This document shows, in pieces, positions 27,027 to 35,188 of a stretch of DNA of 64,000 nucleotides; the stretch's first letter is position 1, and the number at the start of each line of letters is the position of its first letter. The notes beneath the pieces were generated by a model. That model was not told the origin of the DNA, did no database searches, and saw only the letters and a list, made by a program, of their open reading frames with translations. The translations under genes and the position numbers were made by a program. The stretch comes from Streptomyces sp. CG4 (GTDB taxonomy: Bacteria > Actinomycetota > Actinomycetes > Streptomycetales > Streptomycetaceae): the NCBI RefSeq assembly GCF_041080655.1, contig NZ_CP163525.1, forward strand, positions 7,378,001 to 7,442,000, in the 5' to 3' direction.

Positions 27027-28079
27027 ATGACCTCGTCCGACGTTCCCGCCCCCGGCACAAACGCCGGTCGCAGGCGTGTCCTGGGCCGAGGTCCGGGCAC
27101 GTCTGTGGCCGAGGCGGTGGTTCCGGCCGAGTCCGGTGGGCACGACGGCGCGGAACCGGAAGAGGCGCCCGGAGCCGTCGTGGCCGAGGAGCCCGAGCCT
27201 GCCGCACCCGGAGAACTCGCGGCCGCCGTACCCGAGGAACTCGCGTCCGCCGAGCCCGAACAAATCCGTGACGGTGTCTTCAAGGTCCGGCTCGCGAACT
27301 TCGAGGGCCCCTTCGACCTCCTCCTCCAGCTGATCTCCAAGCACAAGCTGGACGTCACCGAGGTCGCCCTGTCGAAGGTCACCGACGAGTTCATGGCGCA
27401 CATCCGGGCCATGGGGCCGGACTGGGACCTGGACCAGACGACCGAGTTCCTGGTGGTCGCCGCGACGCTGCTCGATCTGAAAGCCGCCCGGCTGCTGCCC
27501 GCCGCCGAGGTCGAGGACGAGGGCGACCTGGCGCTGCTGGAGGCGCGGGACCTGCTGTTCGCGCGGCTGCTGCAGTACCGCGCGTACAAACAGATCGCGG
27601 ACATCTTCAACCGGCGCCTGGACGACGAGGCCCGCCGCCGGCCCCGTACCGTCGGCCTGGAACCGCACCACGCCGAGCTGCTGCCCGAGGTCGTCATCAG
27701 CATCGGCCCCGAGGGCTTCGCCCGGCTCGCGGTCAAGGCGATGCAGCCCAAGCCCAAGCCGCAGGTCTACGTCGACCACATCCACGCCCCGCTGGTCAGC
27801 GTGCAGGAGCAGGCCGGAATCGTGGTCGCCCGGCTGAAGGAGCTGGGCGAGGCCAGCTTCCGGGCGCTGATCGAGGACACCGAGGACACGCTCACCGTCG
27901 TGGCGCGGTTCCTCGCCCTGCTGGAGCTGTACCGCGAGAAGGCCGTCGCCCTGGAGCAGGAGGCCGCGCTCGGGGAGCTGCTGGTGCGCTGGACCGGCGG
28001 GGACACCGACGCGGCGCCGATGGTCACCGACGAGTTCGACCGGCCGCCCGAGCAGCCCAAGGAGGAGAAGAAGCCGTGA
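27027..28079 (+). CDS. scpA: Segregation and condensation protein A (kleisin)
   Basis: 350 residues. The first 75 or so are an acidic Ala/Glu-rich extension; the kleisin domain starts at FKVRLANFEGPFDLLLQLI and carries KLDVTEVALSKVTDEFMAHI, and the C-terminal winged helix ends near the conserved VVARFLALLELYREK. ScpA bridges the SMC heads and binds ScpB to form condensin. The stop overlaps the scpB GTG by 4 nt (GTGA). The extension is longer than in Bacillus (about 250 residues in total there). Confidence 0.95.
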   Translation: MTSSDVPAPGTNAGRRRVLGRGPGTSVAEAVVPAESGGHDGAEPEEAPGAVVAEEPEPAAPGELAAAVPEELASAEPEQIRDGVFKVRLANFEGPFDLLLQLISKHKLDVTEVALSKVTDEFMAHIRAMGPDWDLDQTTEFLVVAATLLDLKAARLLPAAEVEDEGDLALLEARDLLFARLLQYRAYKQIADIFNRRLDDEARRRPRTVGLEPHHAELLPEVVISIGPEGFARLAVKAMQPKPKPQVYVDHIHAPLVSVQEQAGIVVARLKELGEASFRALIEDTEDTLTVVARFLALLELYREKAVALEQEAALGELLVRWTGGDTDAAPMVTDEFDRPPEQPKEEKKP

Positions 28080-28726
28080 GTGAGCAGACCACGGAGGTGC
28101 CCGCCGGACTGCCGGCCGTCGCCGGCCTTGCTCTCAAGCCCGCCCTGGAGGCCATGCTCATGGTCGTCGACGAGCCCGCGACCGAGGAGCATCTGGCGAA
28201 GCTGCTGGAGCGGCCGAAACGGCAGGTCGCGGACGCGCTGCGGGAGCTGGCCGACGAGTACACCGTGCAGGGCCGCGGTTTCGAGCTGCGCCACGTCGCG
28301 GGCGGCTGGCGCTTCTACACCCGCGCCGAGTACGCCCCGGCCGTCGAGCGGCTCGTCCTGGACGGCCAGACCGCCCGGCTCACCCAGGCGGCACTGGAGA
28401 CCCTCGCGGTGGTCGCCTACCGCCAGCCGGTCAGCCGCAGCCGCGTCTCCGCCGTGCGCGGGGTCAACTGCGACGGCGTGATGCGCACCCTGCTGCAGCG
28501 CGGTCTGGTCGAGGAGGCGGGCACGGAACCCGAAACAGGTGCGATCCTGTACAGGACGACGAACTACTTCCTGGAGCGGATGGGCCTGCGCGGCCTGGAC
28601 GAGCTTCCGGAGCTCGCGCCCTTCCTCCCGGAGGCGGAGGCGATCGAGGCCGAGACCCAGGAAGGGGTCCCGTCGTTCGACCCGGACGCGCCCGACGCGC
28701 CCGGTGCAGAGGACGCAGACGACTAA
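28076..28726 (+). CDS. scpB: Segregation and condensation protein B
   Basis: 216 residues with tandem winged-helix domains: the first around ALEAMLMVVDEPATEEHLAKLL, the second in TLAVVAYRQPVSRSRVSAVRG and NCDGVMRTLLQRGLVEEAG, a very conserved ScpB signature. It dimerises and binds ScpA in the SMC complex. Translationally coupled to scpA and followed 12 nt later by rluB, the arrangement seen across Gram-positives. Confidence 0.95.
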   Translation: MSEQTTEVPAGLPAVAGLALKPALEAMLMVVDEPATEEHLAKLLERPKRQVADALRELADEYTVQGRGFELRHVAGGWRFYTRAEYAPAVERLVLDGQTARLTQAALETLAVVAYRQPVSRSRVSAVRGVNCDGVMRTLLQRGLVEEAGTEPETGAILYRTTNYFLERMGLRGLDELPELAPFLPEAEAIEAETQEGVPSFDPDAPDAPGAEDADD

Positions 28727-28738
28727 GACGGAACTTTG

Positions 28739-29809
28739 ATGCGAAGCAGCGGCAGCGGCAAGAGTGGCGGGCGCGGTAACTACCGCGGCGCCGGCAACAA
28801 CCGGGACGAGCGGCAGGGGCAGGGCCGTCCCCGCAAGCCCCGCCCCGAGGAGCGCCGCTACGACGTGGGCCCCGGCGCCTCCCCGGAAGGCCCCAAGTCC
28901 GGCCGCGGCGGCGCGGCCCGCGGCGGCGCCAAGGGCGGCCCCAAGCAGTCCCAGCAGGGCGGCGGGCGCGGCCGTACGGCCCCCGGGCGCTCGCGTGAGT
29001 ACGAGGCGCAGGCCGAGGAGCGCAACCGCGAGCGCTACGCCGGCAAGAAGGACGTCAAGCCGCCCAAGACCTTCCCGGGCGCCGAGCAGGAGGGCGAGCG
29101 GCTGCAGAAGGTCCTCGCGCGCGCCGGCTACGGCTCGCGGCGGGCCTGCGAGGAGCTGATCGAGCAGGCGCGGGTCGAGATCAACGGCGAGATCGTCCTG
29201 GAGCAGGGCCGCCGGGTCGACCCGGAGAAGGACGAGGTCAAGGTCGACGGCCTGACGGTCGCGACGCAGTCGTACCAGTTCTTCTCGCTGAACAAGCCCG
29301 CCGGTGTCGTCTCGACGATGGAGGACCCGGAGGGCCGGCAGTGCCTCGGGGACTACGTCACCAACCGTGAGACGCGGCTCTTCCACGTCGGCCGGCTGGA
29401 CACCGAGACCGAGGGCGTCATCCTGCTCACCAACCACGGCGAGCTGGCGCACCGTCTCACCCACCCCAAGTACGGCGTGAAGAAGACCTATCTCGCCGCC
29501 ATCGTCGGCCCGATCCCGCGCGACCTCGGCAAGCGCCTCAAGGACGGCATCCAGCTGGAGGACGGCTACGCCCGCGCGGACCACTTCCGGGTCGTGGAGC
29601 AGACCGGCAAGAACTACCTGGTCGAGGTGACCCTGCACGAGGGCCGCAAGCACATCGTGCGGCGCATGCTGGCGGAGGCCGGCTTCCCGGTCGAGAAGCT
29701 GGTCCGCACCGCCTTCGGCCCCATCACCCTCGGCGACCAGAAGTCGGGCTGGCTGCGCCGCCTGTCCAACACCGAGGTCGGGATGCTGATGAAGGAAGTC
29801 GATCTCTGA
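28739..29809 (+). CDS. rluB: 23S rRNA pseudouridine synthase (RluB/RsuA family)
   Basis: 356 residues. A long basic, Gly/Arg-rich N-terminus (about 115 residues) of probable RNA-binding or disordered nature precedes an S4 domain (RLQKVLARAGYGSRRACEEL) and the synthase domain with catalytic Asp in HVGRLDTETEGVILLTN. It isomerises a uridine in 23S rRNA. The ATG at 28739 is chosen over the adjacent TTG at 28736. Last gene of the parA-like-scpAB operon. Confidence 0.9.
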   Translation: MRSSGSGKSGGRGNYRGAGNNRDERQGQGRPRKPRPEERRYDVGPGASPEGPKSGRGGAARGGAKGGPKQSQQGGGRGRTAPGRSREYEAQAEERNRERYAGKKDVKPPKTFPGAEQEGERLQKVLARAGYGSRRACEELIEQARVEINGEIVLEQGRRVDPEKDEVKVDGLTVATQSYQFFSLNKPAGVVSTMEDPEGRQCLGDYVTNRETRLFHVGRLDTETEGVILLTNHGELAHRLTHPKYGVKKTYLAAIVGPIPRDLGKRLKDGIQLEDGYARADHFRVVEQTGKNYLVEVTLHEGRKHIVRRMLAEAGFPVEKLVRTAFGPITLGDQKSGWLRRLSNTEVGMLMKEVDL

Positions 29810-29824
29810 TCGTCGCTTGCGTCT

Positions 29825-29875
29825 GATCACCATCCCCCTTTATTGTCAGGGTGACGATAAAGGGGGATGGTGATC
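29825..29875. promoter_or_regulatory. 51-nt near-perfect palindrome (operator/promoter of ADP-ribosylglycohydrolase)
   Basis: Two 19-nt arms (29825-29843 and 29857-29875) are perfect inverted copies; the 13-nt centre TGTCAGGGTGACG is itself nearly symmetrical. TTGTCA (29843-29848), 17 nt, GATGGT (29866-29871) can form a promoter inside it, with the ATG 6 nt later, so the transcript would be leaderless and the palindrome the operator. The core TTTATTGTCA-n3-TGACGATAAA recalls NrtR-type Nudix-related repressor sites. It could also terminate the rluB operon, whose last gene stops 15 nt before it. Confidence 0.72.
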
Positions 29876-29877
29876 CT

Positions 29878-30885
29878 ATGTCCAAGCGCGCGGCCACCGG
29901 AACGCTGCTGGGCCTCGCCCTCGGGGACGCCCTCGGCTTCCCGACCGAGTTCAACGACGTGCCGTCGATCCTCGCCAAGTGCGGGCCCTGGCGGGAGATG
30001 GAGCTGCCGCGGCACGCCTACGTCTCCGACGACACCCAGATGACCCTCGCGGTCGGCCGCGCGCTCAGGACGGCCATGGACCGCGGCTTCCTCGCACCGA
30101 AGCGGCTGGAGCGGCCGCTGCGCGAGGAGTTCGTGGACTGGTACGACTCGCCGGAGAACAACCGCGCCCCGGGCCGCACCTGCCTGACCGCGTGCCGCCT
30201 GCTGAAGGAGGAGGGCCGGGCCTGGCAGGACGCCAGCCAGGTCGGCTCCAAGGGCTGCGGCGCCAACATGCGGGTCGCCCCCGTCGGGCTCGCCCCCGGC
30301 CTGAGCGACGAACAGCGCGCCGGCGCCGCCCAGTTGCAGTCCGCGCTCACCCACGGCCACCCCACCGCCCTCGCCGCCTCCGACCTCACCGCCCACGCGG
30401 TCCACCTCCTCGCCCGGGGCACCGACCCGACCGGACTGGTCGGACAGCTGCGCTCGTACGCCCTCGACCACCGCACGCACTACGACCACACCTGGCTCGG
30501 CGACCTGTGGACCCGGTCCCAGGACCCCAGCCCCGAGCACTTCATCGCGCGCGGCTGGGACGAGTGCCTGGCGATCCTGGACCGGCTCCAGGAGGCCGTG
30601 CGGAGTGTCTCCCCGGAGACCGACCCGTGCCTGGCCACCGGCGAGGGCTGGATCGCCGAAGAGGCCCTCGCCACCGGGCTGCTGTGTTTCCTGCTCTTCC
30701 CCGACGAGCCCGTCACCGCCCTGCGCCGGGCCGCCTGCACCGTCGGCGACTCCGACTCCATCGCCTGCCTGACCGGCGCGTTCGCAGGCGCCTGGGTGGG
30801 CGCACAGGCCTGGCCGGCCGACTGGGCCGAGCGGATCGAGTACCGAGGCGGCCTTTTGGCCCTCGGGGCGCTCTGGGACGCTTAG
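29878..30885 (+). CDS. ADP-ribosylglycohydrolase family protein
   Basis: 335 residues of the DraG/ARH fold. Metal-binding motifs are GLALGDALGFPTEF at the start, YVSDDTQMTLAVG near residue 50 and GDSDSIACLTGAFAGAWVG near the C-terminus. Such enzymes remove ADP-ribose from proteins or nucleic acids, or cleave related ADP-ribosyl compounds. The ATG at 29878 is 2 nt beyond the palindrome and has no Shine-Dalgarno. The downstream nucleotidyltransferase starts 4 nt after its stop, so the two are co-transcribed. An NAD or ADP-ribose metabolic role is inferred. Confidence 0.9.
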   Translation: MSKRAATGTLLGLALGDALGFPTEFNDVPSILAKCGPWREMELPRHAYVSDDTQMTLAVGRALRTAMDRGFLAPKRLERPLREEFVDWYDSPENNRAPGRTCLTACRLLKEEGRAWQDASQVGSKGCGANMRVAPVGLAPGLSDEQRAGAAQLQSALTHGHPTALAASDLTAHAVHLLARGTDPTGLVGQLRSYALDHRTHYDHTWLGDLWTRSQDPSPEHFIARGWDECLAILDRLQEAVRSVSPETDPCLATGEGWIAEEALATGLLCFLLFPDEPVTALRRAACTVGDSDSIACLTGAFAGAWVGAQAWPADWAERIEYRGGLLALGALWDA

Positions 30886-30889
30886 GACC

Positions 30890-31633
30890 ATGATCGAAGA
30901 CCTCGACCTCGCGCCCGTGGTCGCGGAACAGCCCGACCCGCTGCTGTTCGCGACCGTCTCCGGAGCCCACCTGTACGGCTTCCCCTCGCAGGACTCGGAC
31001 GTGGACCTGCGGGGCGTCCATCTGCTCCCGGTGGCCGACCTCGTCGGGCTGGCCGAGCCGGAGGAGACCCGTTCGCGTACCTGGGTGCGCTACGGCGTCG
31101 AGCTGGACCTCGTCACCCACGATCTGCGCAAGTTCGTCCGGCTGATGCTGCGCCGCAACGGCTATGTCCTGGAGCAGCTGCTCTCCCCGCTGGTCGTGCA
31201 CAGCGGCGACCCGCACCGGGAGCTGGCCGCGCTCGCCCCGGGCGTTCTCACCAGCCACCACGCCCACCACTACCGGGGGTTCGCGGTGACCCAGTGGCGG
31301 CTGTTCGAGAAGACCGGCGAACTCAAGCCGCTGCTCTACACGTTCCGGGTGCTGCTCACCGGCATCCACCTCATGCGCAGCGGCGAGGTCCAGGCCCACC
31401 TGCCCACGCTCCTTGAGCAGATCGACGCACCCGGCTATCTGCCCGAGCTGATAGCCGCCAAGGGCGAGCGGGAACACGGCACGGCCGATGTCCCGCACGC
31501 GCGCGTGGAGGCCGACGTGGAGCGCCTGCACGCCGTACTGGACGAGGCCCAGTCCGCCTCAGCGCTGCCCGACGCCCCCAGCGCGTACGACGCCCTGCAC
31601 GACTTCGTGATACGCGTCCGTCTGCAGGGCTGA
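30890..31633 (+). CDS. MNT-like nucleotidyltransferase, copy 1
   Basis: 247 residues with a minimal polymerase-beta-type nucleotidyltransferase site: VSGAHLYGFPSQDSDVDLRG, where the usual GS is GA but the DxD (DVD) is present, then LDLVTHDLRKFVRLMLRRNG. A helical C-terminal half resembles substrate-binding HEPN/PAP regions. Substrate unknown; homologues are found in phages and bacteria beside ADP-ribosylglycohydrolase genes. It is coupled to the upstream gene (4-nt gap), and its last 75 nt overlap the convergent second nucleotidyltransferase gene. Confidence 0.8.
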   Translation: MIEDLDLAPVVAEQPDPLLFATVSGAHLYGFPSQDSDVDLRGVHLLPVADLVGLAEPEETRSRTWVRYGVELDLVTHDLRKFVRLMLRRNGYVLEQLLSPLVVHSGDPHRELAALAPGVLTSHHAHHYRGFAVTQWRLFEKTGELKPLLYTFRVLLTGIHLMRSGEVQAHLPTLLEQIDAPGYLPELIAAKGEREHGTADVPHARVEADVERLHAVLDEAQSASALPDAPSAYDALHDFVIRVRLQG

Positions 31634-32302
31634 GTCCCGGCGTACCCGGAACAGGAAGTCGGCCACGCGCGCGTGATCCGGCTCGGGCGGGAGCGGGGTG
31701 CGGAGCAGGGCCTGCTCCGTCTCCGCCCCCAGCCGGGCCATCCACGCCTCCACCTCGGCCCAGGGGACCTCGCCGCGCTTCACCGCGAGCAGCGCCTCGC
31801 GCCGGTCGCCGACGTCGATCCGCAGCTCACCGGTGCGGAGCAGGTCGCGGGCGCTCGTCAGCAGACGCAGCAGATGCATGGCGTGCTTCCAGCGCGGGAC
31901 GCCCGTCGTACGGACGCCGGCGTCGAGCTTCCTGCGCTGGCCGAGCGCATAGCGCGTGAAGGTGTCGTAGGCCCGGCGGGAGAGGAAGGCGCCGCGCAGG
32001 GACAGCAGCTCCCGGCCGGTGTCGTCCAAGTGCTCCACCAGCGGGGAGTGCAGGCACTCCAGGATGTTCGGATTGCCACGCAGCGCCAGTTCGCAGAACC
32101 GCTCCAGCTCCCAGGAGAACTGCTCCTCGCCCGGCCCCTCGACATGGGTCGGCGGCTTCTCGAACCGCCAGAACAGGGGAGTGGGGGCGAGGAAGACACC
32201 CCGACGGTCGGTGTCGCTGGTGTCCGTCGCCAGACCGAAGGCCCGCGAGCCCATGACACAGGCGTAAACGGTGTGGTCGCGTACCAGGCTCTCGGGCTGC
32301 AT
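31559..32302 (-). CDS. MNT-like nucleotidyltransferase, copy 2
   Basis: 247 residues, MQPESLVRDHTVYACVMGSR..., with the canonical site VMGSRAFGLATDTSDTDRRG (GS and DTD intact) and a helical tail containing RRKLDAGVRTTGVPRWKHAMHLLRLL in two parts. It is paralogous in layout to copy 1 and of the same length, but diverged. The ATG at 32302 has a -10-like TACGCT 6 nt upstream and no ribosome site, hence probably leaderless. Convergent with copy 1, overlapping by 75 nt. Confidence 0.8.
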   Translation of the reverse strand: MQPESLVRDHTVYACVMGSRAFGLATDTSDTDRRGVFLAPTPLFWRFEKPPTHVEGPGEEQFSWELERFCELALRGNPNILECLHSPLVEHLDDTGRELLSLRGAFLSRRAYDTFTRYALGQRRKLDAGVRTTGVPRWKHAMHLLRLLTSARDLLRTGELRIDVGDRREALLAVKRGEVPWAEVEAWMARLGAETEQALLRTPLPPEPDHARVADFLFRVRRDSALQTDAYHEVVQGVVRAGGVGQR

Positions 32303-32324
32303 GCCGGGAGCGTACGCGGACCCG

Positions 32325-32801
32325 TCACGTCAGACGGATCGATTTCTTCTCCACCTTGATCGACTTCGCGGGGAGCGGCTTGGTCGCCGGGCCGTGCGCC
32401 ACCGAGCCGTCGGCGATGTGGAACTTGCTGCCGTGACACGGGCAGTCGATCGTGCCGTTCGCGACCGTGTTCACCGTGCAGCCCAGGTGCGTGCAGATGG
32501 CCGAGAAGGCCTTGAAGTGGCCCTTCGTCGGCTGGGTCACGACGACCTTCTGATCCTTGAAGATCTTGCCGCCGCCCTCCGGGATGTCACTGGTCCTGCC
32601 CAGCTCCGCGCCGGTGGCCGCGGTCTTGATGCCGCTCGCGCTCTCGGTGCTGTGGCCGGCGCCGCTGGTGCTGCCGCCGGTCTCGGCGCTGCTGGCGCTG
32701 CCGCTGCTCTTGGTGCCGCCGCCGCATGCCGCGACGGGTGTCACGATCGCCGCAGCCGCACCCGTCGCCAGAACCGTGCGCCGCTTCACGTCCTCGGTCA
32801 T
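32325..32801 (-). CDS. Rieske [2Fe-2S] lipoprotein
   Basis: 158 residues. A twin-Arg-like KRRTVLATGA leads to a lipobox VAAC (Cys26), then a Gly/Ser-rich linker and a Rieske domain: Cys103-Thr-His105 and Cys120-Pro-Cys122-His123 provide ligands, with Cys108/Cys122 the likely disulfide. It is probably exported folded by Tat and membrane-anchored as an electron-transfer protein with no oxygenase partner nearby. Divergent from aroH. Confidence 0.88.
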   Translation of the reverse strand: MTEDVKRRTVLATGAAAAIVTPVAACGGGTKSSGSASSAETGGSTSGAGHSTESASGIKTAATGAELGRTSDIPEGGGKIFKDQKVVVTQPTKGHFKAFSAICTHLGCTVNTVANGTIDCPCHGSKFHIADGSVAHGPATKPLPAKSIKVEKKSIRLT

Positions 32802-32944
32802 GTCTGCCTCCGTACAAGGTCGAAATCGCCAGAAATCGGATGCCTCGCATCGTCTCAGCGATCGGGCGACCCGTACCTCGCGCGCGCAGGCTGACTACCC
32901 TGGACGGACCAAGAACAGATCGCACGTCAGCAGGGAGCAGCGTC

Positions 32945-33307
32945 GTGGCGGTACGAGCGGTCCGGGGGGCCGTCCAACTGGAGCGGGACGAGGCCGGGCA
33001 CATGGACGAGCAGGTCGGAGCCCTGCTCACCGCGGTCCTGGAGCGGAACGGGCTGAGCACCGACGACCTGATCAGCATCTGGTTCACGGCCACACCCGAC
33101 CTGCACAGCGACTTCCCGGCGGCCGCCGCGCGGGGGCTCGGCATCGTCGACGTGCCGCTGATCTGCGCCCAGGAACTGGCGATCGAGGGCGCCATGCCCC
33201 GGGTCGTACGGCTCCTCGCGCACATCGAGTCGGACCGCTCCCGCGCCGACATCAACCACGTCTACCTCGGCGCCGCGGCCGCCCTGCGCAAGGACATCGC
33301 CCAGTGA
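32945..33307 (+). CDS. aroH: Chorismate mutase, AroH type
   Basis: 120 residues, the full length of the Bacillus AroH (not AroQ) fold. VRAVRGAVQLERDE, FTATPDLHSDFPAAA and the C-terminal NHVYLGAAAALR match the trimeric pseudo-alpha/beta-barrel enzyme that converts chorismate to prephenate. The GTG at 32945 lies 8 nt after GGGAG. The GTGA overlap with tyrA couples the next enzyme. A TACCCT at 32896-32901 may be the -10. Confidence 0.93.
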   Translation: MAVRAVRGAVQLERDEAGHMDEQVGALLTAVLERNGLSTDDLISIWFTATPDLHSDFPAAAARGLGIVDVPLICAQELAIEGAMPRVVRLLAHIESDRSRADINHVYLGAAAALRKDIAQ

Positions 33308-34389
33308 GAACCGCACTCGTCATCGGCACCGGCCTCATCGGCACCTCCGCCGCCCTGGCCCTCGTCCAGCGCGGCGTCACCGTCCACCTCGCCGACCACG
33401 ACCCCGAGCAGGCCCGTACCGCCGCCGTGCTGGGCGCCGGCACCGACGACACCCCCGCGGGCCCCGTCGACCTCGCGATCGTGGCCGCCCCGCCCGCGCA
33501 CGTGGCCGGCGTGCTCGCCGACGCCATGCGCCGGGGCGTGGCCCGCGGCTATGCCGACGTGGCCAGCGTCAAGGGCGGCCCGCGCCGCGAGCTGGAGGCG
33601 CTCGGCCTGGACCTGTCGGCGTACATCGGCACCCACCCGATGTCCGGGCGCGAGAAGTCCGGCCCGCTGGCCGCGACCGCCGACCTCTTCGAGGGCCGCC
33701 CCTGGGTGCTCACCCCGACCCGGGACACCGACACCGAGGTGCTGAACCTCGCCCTGGAGCTGGTCTCGCACTGCCGGGCCGTACCGGTCGTCATGGACGC
33801 CGACGCCCACGACCGCGCCGTCGCCCTCGTCTCCCACATGCCCCACCTGGTGTCCAGCATGGTCGCCGCGCGCCTGGAGCACGCCGAGGAGGCCGCCGTA
33901 CGGCTGTGCGGGCAGGGCATCCGGGACGTGACCCGGATCGCCGCCTCCGATCCGCGCATGTGGATCGACATCCTGTCCGCGAACCCGGGCCCGGTCGCCG
34001 ACCTGCTCTCCGACGTCGCCGCCGACCTGGGCGAGACCGTCGAGGCGCTGCGCGGCCTGCAGTCCTCCGACGACGCCAAGCGGCGCGAGGGCACCGCGGG
34101 CATCGAGGACGTACTGCGCCGCGGGAACGCCGGCCAGGTACGGGTGCCCGGCAAGCACGGCAGCGCGCCGCGCGTGTACGAGACCGTCGTCGTCCTCATC
34201 GACGACCAGCCCGGCCAGCTGGCCCGCATCTTCGCCGACGCGGGACGGGCCGGGGTCAACATCGAGGACGTCCGCATCGAGCACGCCACCGGGCAGCAGG
34301 CCGGCCTGGTCCAGCTCATGGTCGAACCGAAGTCGGCGGCCGTCCTGAAGGACGCACTGCGGGAGCGGGGCTGGGCGCTGCGGCAGTAG
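33304..34389 (+). CDS. tyrA: Prephenate dehydrogenase
   Basis: 361 residues. Rossmann start VRTALVIGTGLIGTSAALAL; the conserved block GTHPMSGREKSGPLAA carries the catalytic His; the central region includes HMPHLVSSMVAARL; a C-terminal ACT domain from about residue 290 (VVVLIDDQPGQLARIFADAG) is likely to sense tyrosine. It oxidises prephenate to 4-hydroxyphenylpyruvate with NAD(P). GTG overlaps the aroH stop by 4 nt, giving an aroH-tyrA pair for tyrosine synthesis. Confidence 0.93.
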   Translation: MRTALVIGTGLIGTSAALALVQRGVTVHLADHDPEQARTAAVLGAGTDDTPAGPVDLAIVAAPPAHVAGVLADAMRRGVARGYADVASVKGGPRRELEALGLDLSAYIGTHPMSGREKSGPLAATADLFEGRPWVLTPTRDTDTEVLNLALELVSHCRAVPVVMDADAHDRAVALVSHMPHLVSSMVAARLEHAEEAAVRLCGQGIRDVTRIAASDPRMWIDILSANPGPVADLLSDVAADLGETVEALRGLQSSDDAKRREGTAGIEDVLRRGNAGQVRVPGKHGSAPRVYETVVVLIDDQPGQLARIFADAGRAGVNIEDVRIEHATGQQAGLVQLMVEPKSAAVLKDALRERGWALRQ

Positions 34390-34492
34390 ACCATCCACAG
34401 GCGTCCGGACGAGTGACCCGCACCCAGTAACCTTGTGCAGGGCGCTCTCGCTCCCCGTACCCGCCCACACCGCACCAGGAAGGTGTCCCTCC

Positions 34493-35188
34493 GTGGAAAA
34501 CGGCGCCGCCCCGACCGCCCAGCCCGTGATCGTCGCGATCGACGGCCCCTCCGGCACGGGCAAGTCGAGCACGTCGAAGGCCGTCGCCGCGCAGCTCGGC
34601 CTGAGCTACCTGGACACCGGCGCCCAGTACCGGGCGATCACCTGGTGGATGGTGACCAACGGCATCGACCTGGAGGACCCGACCGCCATCGCCGCCGTCG
34701 CGGGCAAGCCGGAGATCGTCTCCGGCACCGACCCGGCGGGCCCGACCATCACGGTCGACGGCACCGACGTGGCCGGCCCCATCCGCACCCAGGAGGTCAC
34801 CGCCAAGGTCAGCGCGGTCAGCGCGGTCCCCGAGGTGCGCTCCCTGATCACCGAGCTGCAGCGCTCGATCGCCGCCGGCGCGGAGCAGGGCATCGTGGTC
34901 GAGGGCCGTGACATCGGTACGACGGTGCTGCCGGACGCCGACCTGAAGATCTTCCTCACCGCCTCCCCGGAGGCCCGCGCGGCCCGCCGCAGCGGCGAGC
35001 TGAAGGGCGCCGACGTGCACACCACCCGCGAGGCGCTGATCAAGCGGGACGCGGCCGACTCCTCCCGCAAGACCTCGCCGCTCGCCAAGGCCGACGACGC
35101 GGTCGAGGTGGACACCACCGAGCTCACCCTCGCCCAGGTCATCGAGTGCGTCGTCACCCTGGTCGAGGAGAAGCGAGCGGGGAAGTGA
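34493..35188 (+). CDS. cmk: Cytidylate kinase
   Basis: 231 residues. P-loop VAIDGPSGTGKSSTSKAVA near residue 13, the substrate block YLDTGAQYRAITWW, and GIVVEGRDIGTTVLPDADLKIFL in two parts, all signatures of CMP/dCMP kinase. The GTG at 34493 (VENGAAP) has AGGAAGG about 9 nt upstream. The stop overlaps the next GTG by 4 nt. The cmk-acyltransferase-der order is common in actinobacteria. Confidence 0.95.
   Translation: MENGAAPTAQPVIVAIDGPSGTGKSSTSKAVAAQLGLSYLDTGAQYRAITWWMVTNGIDLEDPTAIAAVAGKPEIVSGTDPAGPTITVDGTDVAGPIRTQEVTAKVSAVSAVPEVRSLITELQRSIAAGAEQGIVVEGRDIGTTVLPDADLKIFLTASPEARAARRSGELKGADVHTTREALIKRDAADSSRKTSPLAKADDAVEVDTTELTLAQVIECVVTLVEEKRAGK

Noticed and set aside
24921..28726. parS sites or a parB gene near the parA-like gene
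   Set aside because: No GTTTCACGTGAAAC-type sequence and no ParB-like product; this is not the oriC partition locus.
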